DNA from: Streptomyces sp. ISL-87
GTDB lineage: Bacteria; Actinomycetota; Actinomycetes; Streptomycetales; Streptomycetaceae
Assembly: GCF_018614095.1 (NCBI RefSeq)
Contig: NZ_JAGGOY010000062.1
Span: forward strand, 1 to 64,000
Reading direction: 5' to 3'
Length of the DNA stretch: 64,000 nucleotides
Shown here piece after piece: positions 59,138-64,000 of the stretch. Both the position numbers and the translations under genes were made by a program. Position 1 is the first letter of the stretch; each line of letters begins with the position of its first letter. The notes below the pieces were generated by a model. The model saw nothing but the letters and a program-made list of their open reading frames with translations, did no database searches and was not told the DNA's origin.

Positions 59138-59203
59138 ATGGCTACGGGAATTCTCCGGCCCCCAGGCACTGTGGCCGTCCCCGCCCCAGGCGGCGGGCGG
59201 TGA
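59138..59203 (+). CDS. 21-codon leader ORF coupled to hpnC
   Basis: ATG 59138, preceded by CGGGAGA, opens a short frame (MATGILRPPGTVAVPAPGGG then R). Its TGA (59201-59203) overlaps the GTG start of hpnC as GTGA. The hpnC start lacks a good ribosome site of its own, so translation through this leader probably delivers ribosomes to it. The peptide is Gly/Pro-rich and unlike any known leader. Confidence 0.5.
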   Translation: MATGILRPPGTVAVPAPGGGR

Positions 59204-60141
59204 CCCCGGAGCACGGCATCCGCACTGTGTCCCCGGCGGCGGCCGACGCCGTCCACGCGCGCGCCACCCTCGGCAAGGCCGCGGCGGAGAACTTCCCCGT
59301 CGCCCCCTCCTTCCTTCCCCGCGCCTGGCGCGAAGGCCTCATGGCGGTCTACGGATACGCCCGGCTGGTCGACGACATCGGCGACGGCGACCTCGCCCCC
59401 GGCGGCCGCGACGCCGTCCTCCTCGGCCTCGACCCGGCCGCCGTGGACGACCGGCTCGCCATGCTCGACGCCTTCGAGGCCGACCTGCTGCGCGTGTTCG
59501 GCGGCACGGACGGCCCCCCGCGCCATCCGCTCCTGCTGGCCCTCCAGCCCGTCGTCCGCACCCACGGCCTCACCCCCGAGCCCTTCCTCGGGCTCATCGA
59601 AGCCAACCGCCAGGACCAGCGGGTCACGCGCTACGAGACCTACGGGGACCTCCTCGGCTACTGCGAGCTGTCCGCGAACCCCGTGGGCCGGCTCGTGCTG
59701 TCCCTCACCGGGGCCAGCAGCCCCGAGCGGATCCGCCGCTCCGACGCCGTCTGCACCGCCCTGCAGATCGCCGAACACCTCCAGGACGTCGCCGAGGACC
59801 TCGGCCGGGACCGGATCTACCTCCCGGCCCAGGACATGCGCCGCTTCCACGTGACCGAGGCCGACCTCGAGGCCCCCACGGCCGGAGCGTCCGTACGCGC
59901 CCTGATCGCCTTCGAGACGGAACGCGCCCGCGACCTCCTGAATGAAGGCACCCCGCTCGTGGGTAGCGTGCACGGCAGGCTCCGGCTGCTGCTCGCGGGC
60001 TTCGTGGGAGGAGGGCGCGCCGCCCTCCGGGCCGTCACCGCCGCCGGCTTCGACGTACTTCCCGGCCCGCCCAAGCCCACCAAGAGCGGCCTGCTCCGCG
60101 AGGTGGCCGCCGTCCTGCGCACAGCGCCGAGAAAGGGGTGA
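59200..60141 (+). CDS. hpnC: squalene synthase HpnC (hydroxysqualene-forming)
   Basis: A 313-residue trans-isoprenyl diphosphate synthase fold enzyme. In the three-step bacterial route HpnC converts presqualene diphosphate to hydroxysqualene. The first Asp-rich motif is RLVDDIGDGD (about 56-65), and the second is HLQDVAEDLGRDRIYLP. FYLP-type RNFPVAP (ENFPVAPSFLP) near 30 is an HpnC hallmark. GTG 59200 overlaps a short upstream ORF. Its stop overlaps hpnD (GTGA). Confidence 0.93.
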   Translation: MTPEHGIRTVSPAAADAVHARATLGKAAAENFPVAPSFLPRAWREGLMAVYGYARLVDDIGDGDLAPGGRDAVLLGLDPAAVDDRLAMLDAFEADLLRVFGGTDGPPRHPLLLALQPVVRTHGLTPEPFLGLIEANRQDQRVTRYETYGDLLGYCELSANPVGRLVLSLTGASSPERIRRSDAVCTALQIAEHLQDVAEDLGRDRIYLPAQDMRRFHVTEADLEAPTAGASVRALIAFETERARDLLNEGTPLVGSVHGRLRLLLAGFVGGGRAALRAVTAAGFDVLPGPPKPTKSGLLREVAAVLRTAPRKG

Positions 60142-61118
60142 GCCCGACCGTGGAGGGCCCCACACACGCATCCACACCGGCTGCGCCGTCCGCACCGGTC
60201 CTCGCGGCCTACAGCTACTGCGAGGCCGTCACCGGCGCGCAGGCACGCAACTTCGCCTACGGCATCCGGCTGCTGCCCACCGACAAGCGGCATGCGATGT
60301 CCGCGCTGTACGCCTTCTCCCGGCGCGTCGACGACATCGGCGACGGCACGCTGCCCGCCGAGGCCAAGCTGGCCCGCCTGGAGGAGACCCGCGCCCTGCT
60401 GGGCCGGATCCGGGCGGAGGAGATCGACGAGGACGACACCGACCCGGTAGCCGTTGCTCTCGCGCACGCCGCGCGCCGCTTCCCGATCCCGCTCGGCGGC
60501 CTCGACGAACTCATCGACGGAGTCCTCATGGACGTCCGCGGCGAGAACTACGAGACCTGGGACGACCTCAAGGCCTACTGCCGCTGCGTCGCCGGAGCCA
60601 TCGGCCGGCTCTCGCTCGGCGTGTTCGGCACGGTGAACACCGGGGGCCTCGGCGCGCCCGACGCCGCGCGCGCCGGCGAGTACGCCGACACGCTGGGCCT
60701 CGCCCTGCAGCTCACCAACATCCTCCGCGATGTCCGCGAGGACGCCGCCAACGGGCGTACGTACCTCCCCGCCGAGGACCTCGCCAAGTTCGGCTGCTCC
60801 GAAGGCTTCCACGGCGACCGGGCCCCGGCCGGCTCCGACTTCGCCGGGCTCATTCACCACGAAGTCCGGCGCGCCCGCGCCCTGTTCGTCGAGGGCTACC
60901 GGCTGCTGCCCATGCTCGACCGGCGCAGCGGCGCCTGCGTCGCCGCCATGGCCGGCATCTACCGGCGCCTCCTCGACCGCATCGAGCGGGAGCCCGAGGC
61001 CGTACTCCGAGGCCGCGTCTCGCTGCCGCCGCACGAGAAGGCGTACGTCGCCGTACGCGGCCTCTCCGGCCTGGACGCGCGGACCATTTCACGCCAGAGC
61101 ACGCGGAGGCGGACCTGA
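60138..61118 (+). CDS. hpnD: presqualene diphosphate synthase HpnD
   Basis: A 326-residue enzyme condensing two FPP to presqualene diphosphate. Motifs are ALYAFSRRVDDIGDG (about 57-71) and LTNILRDVREDAANGRTYLP, both complete DxxxD sites, with YCRCVAGAIGRLSL between. GTG 60138 overlaps the hpnC stop. Its own stop TGA overlaps the ATG of the following small ORF (TGATG), which has GGAGG in front. Confidence 0.94.
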   Translation: MSPTVEGPTHASTPAAPSAPVLAAYSYCEAVTGAQARNFAYGIRLLPTDKRHAMSALYAFSRRVDDIGDGTLPAEAKLARLEETRALLGRIRAEEIDEDDTDPVAVALAHAARRFPIPLGGLDELIDGVLMDVRGENYETWDDLKAYCRCVAGAIGRLSLGVFGTVNTGGLGAPDAARAGEYADTLGLALQLTNILRDVREDAANGRTYLPAEDLAKFGCSEGFHGDRAPAGSDFAGLIHHEVRRARALFVEGYRLLPMLDRRSGACVAAMAGIYRRLLDRIEREPEAVLRGRVSLPPHEKAYVAVRGLSGLDARTISRQSTRRRT

Positions 61119-61414
61119 TGACCTCGACGACGCCCGCCCCGGCGCTGCTCGCCCCGGCCGCGCCCGCCCCGGCGCCGCTCGTCCTGGCGATGCCCGCCTC
61201 GGTGCCGCCCCGGGCGATGCCTGCCCTGGCGCCGCTCGTCCTGGCGATGCCCGCCTCGGTGCCGCCCCTGGCGACGCCCGCCCCGGCGCTGCTCGCCCCG
61301 GCGCCGTGCCGCTTCGTGCGGGCAACCGCGGCGCGGGCTGCCGCGTCTGCGCGTATGGGGTCCGCGCGTACGGGCGCCCGGGCCGGCGGTCGTACGACGG
61401 GGGAGGACGCATGA
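61118..61414 (+). CDS. Ala/Pro-rich repeat protein within hopanoid operon
   Basis: A 98-residue predicted protein that I do not recognise. Residues 1-65 are an Ala/Pro/Leu/Val repeat with a 19-residue period (APLVLAMPASVPP recurs), and the C-terminus is Arg/Ala-rich. GGAGG precedes ATG 61118. The start overlaps the hpnD stop, and its stop overlaps the hpnE start (ATGA), so it should be translated in step with the operon. Streptomyces hopanoid clusters can carry a small hypothetical gene here. A membrane-associated or scaffold role is conjecture. Confidence 0.6.
   Translation: MTSTTPAPALLAPAAPAPAPLVLAMPASVPPRAMPALAPLVLAMPASVPPLATPAPALLAPAPCRFVRATAARAAASARMGSARTGARAGGRTTGEDA
61171..61300 (+). 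repeat. 57-bp tandem repeat in the small hopanoid ORF
   Basis: A 40-bp block (61171-61210) recurs exactly at 61228-61267, and a degenerate third copy starts at 61285. The 57-bp period equals 19 codons, keeping the frame. Confidence 0.8.
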
Positions 61415-62790
61415 GCGGCAGCGACCAGCGTGCCGTCGTCGTCGGCGGCGGCCTCGCCGGGGTGACGGCCGCCCTCGAACTCGCCGACGCGGGCCTCAAG
61501 GTCACCCTGCTCGAAGGGCGCCCGCGCCTCGGCGGCCTCGCCTTCTCCTTCAAGCGCGGCGAACTCACCGTGGACAACGGCCAGCACGTCTACCTGCGCT
61601 GCTGCACCGCCTACCGGTGGTTCCTTGACCGGGTCGGGGGCGCGGACCTGGCCCCGCTCCAGGACCGGCTCGACGTGCCCGTGCTCGACGCCGCCCACCC
61701 CCGCGGACCGCGGCTCGGCCGGCTGCGCCGCAGCGCCCTGCCCGTACCGCTGCACCTGGCCGCCTCCCTGGCCCGCTACCCGCACCTCTCCCTCGCCGAG
61801 CGGGCGAGCGTCGGGCGCGCCGCCCTCGCGCTGCGTCGCCTCGACCCGGCCGACCCGGCGCTGGACGGCCTGGACTTCGCGACCTGGCTCGGCCGCTACG
61901 GCCAGTCCCCCCGCACCATCGAGGCCCTGTGGGACCTCGTCGGCATCGCCACCCTCAACGCCACCGCCGACCAGTCCTCGCTGGGCCTGGCCGCCATGGT
62001 CTTCAAGACGGGCCTGCTCTCCGAGAACGGCGCCGCCGACATCGGGTGGGCCAAGGTCCCGCTGGGCGACCTGCACGACACCCTCGCCCGCAAGCAGCTC
62101 GACGCGGCCGGCGTACGCACCGAACTGCGCACCCGGGTCACCGCCGTCTCCCGGACGGACGACGGGAACTGGCGCGTGGACACCGAGGACGAGTCGCTCG
62201 ACGCGGGCACCGTCGTCCTCGCCGTCCCGCAGCGCGAGGCCCACGGACTGCTCCCGGCCGGGGCGCTGGCCGACCCGGACAAGCTCCTCGACATCGGCAC
62301 CGCGCCCATCCTCAACGTCCACGTCGTCTACGACCGAAGGGTGCTCAAGCGGCCCTTCTTCGCCGCGCTGGGCTCCCCGGTCCAGTGGGTCTTCGACCGC
62401 ACCGACGCCTCCGGGCTCACCGACGGCGGTCAGTACCTGGCCCTGTCCCAGTCCGTCGCCCAGGAGGACATCGACGAGCCCGTCTCGGTCCTGCGGTCCA
62501 AGTACCTCCCCGAACTGGAGCGGCTGCTGCCCGCCGCACGCGGCGCGAAGGTCCGGGACTTCTTCGTCACCCGGGAGCGGACGGCCACCTTCGCCCCCAC
62601 CCCCGGCGTCGGCCGGCTGCGCCCCGGCGCGCGGACCGACACGCCGGGGCTCTATCTGGCCGGTGCGTGGACCGCCACCGGTTGGCCCGCGACCATGGAG
62701 AGCGCCGTCCGGAGCGGGCTGAGCGCGGCACACGCCGCACTCGCCGCTCTCGGCCGTCCCCGCGAACACCCTCTGCAGGAGGCGGCATGA
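61411..62790 (+). CDS. hpnE: hydroxysqualene dehydroxylase HpnE
   Basis: A 459-residue FAD-dependent amine-oxidase/phytoene-desaturase-like enzyme that reduces hydroxysqualene to squalene. The dinucleotide motif is AVVVGGGLAGVTAALELADAG, followed by EGRPRLGGLAFSF. Conserved NGQHVYLRCCTAYR and the C-terminal FAD motif GLYLAGAWTATGWPATMESA are typical of HpnE. ATG 61411 overlaps the small ORF stop, and its stop overlaps the next ATG (ATGA). Confidence 0.94.
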   Translation: MSGSDQRAVVVGGGLAGVTAALELADAGLKVTLLEGRPRLGGLAFSFKRGELTVDNGQHVYLRCCTAYRWFLDRVGGADLAPLQDRLDVPVLDAAHPRGPRLGRLRRSALPVPLHLAASLARYPHLSLAERASVGRAALALRRLDPADPALDGLDFATWLGRYGQSPRTIEALWDLVGIATLNATADQSSLGLAAMVFKTGLLSENGAADIGWAKVPLGDLHDTLARKQLDAAGVRTELRTRVTAVSRTDDGNWRVDTEDESLDAGTVVLAVPQREAHGLLPAGALADPDKLLDIGTAPILNVHVVYDRRVLKRPFFAALGSPVQWVFDRTDASGLTDGGQYLALSQSVAQEDIDEPVSVLRSKYLPELERLLPAARGAKVRDFFVTRERTATFAPTPGVGRLRPGARTDTPGLYLAGAWTATGWPATMESAVRSGLSAAHAALAALGRPREHPLQEAA

Positions 62791-63944
62791 CGACCATCAC
62801 AGGCACAGCACACGCAACACGTACAGGAACCAGAGGAGAGCCAGTGAACCCGGGGAATCCGGCTGTCGAGAACACGGATGACAGTGTGGGCGCAGCCGGA
62901 GGGGGAGCGGAGAAGGCGGACACGCTCGCTCTCCTGGAGCGCGGCCGCACGCTGTCCACGCCCGTGCTCCGCGCCGCCGTAGACCGGCTCGCGGCGCCCA
63001 TGGACACCGTCGCCGCCTACCACTTCGGCTGGATCGACGCCCAGGGCAACCCGGCGGACGGCGACGGCGGCAAGGCCGTGCGCCCCGCCCTCGCACTGCT
63101 CTCCGCCGAGGCCGCGGGCGCCGCGGCCGAGGTCGGCATTCCGGGTGCGGTCGCGGTCGAGCTCGTGCACAACTTCTCACTGCTGCACGACGACCTGATG
63201 GACGGCGACGAGCAGCGCCGCCACCGCGACACGGTGTGGAAGGTGCACGGCCCGGCCCTCGCGATCCTCGTCGGTGACGCGCTGTTCGCCCTCGCCAACG
63301 AGGTGCTGCTGGAGCTCGGCACGGTGGAGGCGGGCCGCGCGGCGCGCCGGCTGACCACGGCCAGCCGCAAGCTGATCGACGGCCAGGCCCAGGACATCTC
63401 GTACGAGCACCGCGAGCGCGTCAGCGTCGAGGAGTGCCTGGAGATGGAGGGCAACAAGACCGGCGCCCTGCTCGCCTGCGCGGTCTCCATCGGCGCGGTC
63501 CTCGGCGGCGCCGACGACCGTACGGCCGACAAGCTGGAGGAGTACGGCTACCACCTCGGCCTCGCCTTCCAGGCCGTCGACGACCTGCTCGGCATCTGGG
63601 GCGACCCGGAGTCCACCGGCAAGCAGACCTGGAGCGACCTGCGCCAGCGCAAGAAGTCCCTGCCCGTCGTCGCCGCCCTCGCGGCCGGCGGACCCGCCTG
63701 CGAGGAGCTCGGCCGGCTGCTCACCGCCGACGCCAAGAGCAACGACTTCGAGAACTTCTCGGAGGAGGAGTTCGCGGCCCGCGCGGCACTCATCGAGGAG
63801 GCGGGCGGCCGCTCGTGGACCGCCGAGGAGGCACGCCGCCAGCACGCGATCGCGATCCGCGCGCTGGACGACGTGGACATGCCGCAACGCGTGCGCGACC
63901 AGCTCATCGAGCTGGCCGACTTCGTCGTCGTGCGCAAGAGGTGA
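62787..63944 (+). CDS. polyprenyl diphosphate synthase (FPP-type)
   Basis: A 385-residue (or 366) chain-elongating prenyltransferase that should supply FPP for squalene. The first Asp-rich motif is LLHDDLMDGDEQRRHR, the second AFQAVDDLLGIWGDP; KAVRPALALLSAEA is the IPP-binding lysine/arginine region. Two starts have good ribosome sites: ATG 62787 (AGGAGG, 4 nt away, overlapping the hpnE stop) and GTG 62844 (AGAGGAGAG). The extra 19 residues are Thr/Ala-rich. Squalene-hopene cyclase is expected next, past the window. Confidence 0.93.
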   Translation: MTTITGTAHATRTGTRGEPVNPGNPAVENTDDSVGAAGGGAEKADTLALLERGRTLSTPVLRAAVDRLAAPMDTVAAYHFGWIDAQGNPADGDGGKAVRPALALLSAEAAGAAAEVGIPGAVAVELVHNFSLLHDDLMDGDEQRRHRDTVWKVHGPALAILVGDALFALANEVLLELGTVEAGRAARRLTTASRKLIDGQAQDISYEHRERVSVEECLEMEGNKTGALLACAVSIGAVLGGADDRTADKLEEYGYHLGLAFQAVDDLLGIWGDPESTGKQTWSDLRQRKKSLPVVAALAAGGPACEELGRLLTADAKSNDFENFSEEEFAARAALIEEAGGRSWTAEEARRQHAIAIRALDDVDMPQRVRDQLIELADFVVVRKR

Positions 63945-64000
63945 TTGCCACCCGAGCTCGTATATGAATCGCAGTCGCCGGCCGGCGTTACCAGTGAGTA

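Overview
The window is high-GC actinobacterial DNA, almost certainly from a Streptomyces chromosome. It carries an SsgA-like sporulation protein, a WhiB-like protein, rare TTA codons, F420-type LLM oxidoreductases and a hopanoid operon. From memory, the gene order on the right (SCO6745-family protein, idi, glycopolymer cluster, hopanoid genes) resembles the S. coelicolor SCO6745-SCO6763 region. This was not checked by alignment. No rRNA, tRNA, CRISPR array or intact mobile element was seen. Mobile DNA is limited to a transposase scrap near 1 kb.

Left third (1-23 kb): mostly single genes or pairs. These are a GPP34 protein, a secreted S33 peptidase with a TTA codon, a zone of gene remnants (2.9-3.5 kb), a NUDIX hydrolase, two flavoproteins, a divergent DNA ligase / LigD-type polymerase pair, a hydrolase convergent with a TetR regulator whose likely operator occurs at both promoters, a WhiB-like protein, a three-gene WXG100-like cassette (14.9-12.8 kb), an acyl-ACP desaturase behind two tandem palindromes, an ABC-F ATPase, an SsgA-like protein, a CDGSH-type Fe-S protein, a Ycf48-like secreted protein with a TTA codon, a YciI protein and endonuclease V.

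Middle (23-50 kb): a beta-oxidation operon (23.7-30.5 kb) encodes an alpha-methylacyl-CoA racemase-like enzyme, an LLM oxidoreductase, an acyl-CoA dehydrogenase, a thiolase and a FadB-like multifunctional enzyme. Its promoter has a KstR-like palindrome in the spacer. Next come a stand-alone maltokinase-cap protein, a MerR / acyl-CoA ligase divergent pair, a secreted sphingomyelinase, an MpaB-type oxygenase, a secreted M1 aminopeptidase, a LysE pseudogene, an SCO6745-family protein, Tex, an ImmA/IrrE protease coupled to a multi-TM protein, a short-chain dehydrogenase, a second ABC-F protein, two DJ-1/PfpI-type proteins, an enoyl-CoA hydratase and an anti-sigma-like ATPase.

Right (50-64 kb): isopentenyl-diphosphate isomerase and a methyltransferase precede a seven-gene, mostly overlapping operon (51.8-58.9 kb). 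It encodes two CDP-alcohol phosphotransferases, a nucleotidyltransferase, a glycerol-1-phosphate-dehydrogenase-like enzyme, a GT2 glycosyltransferase and a TagGH/Wzm-Wzt type ABC exporter. It looks like a teichoic-acid-like glycopolymer pathway that may use glycerol-1-phosphate. The hopanoid operon follows: a 21-codon leader, hpnC, hpnD, a repeat-rich small ORF, hpnE and a polyprenyl diphosphate synthase. It converts C5 units to FPP and then to squalene. The squalene-hopene cyclase is expected just beyond the right edge.

Recurring themes are translational coupling by 4-nt overlaps, many probable leaderless promoters (TANNNT 6-8 nt before the ATG), and short GC-rich tandem repeats between and inside genes.
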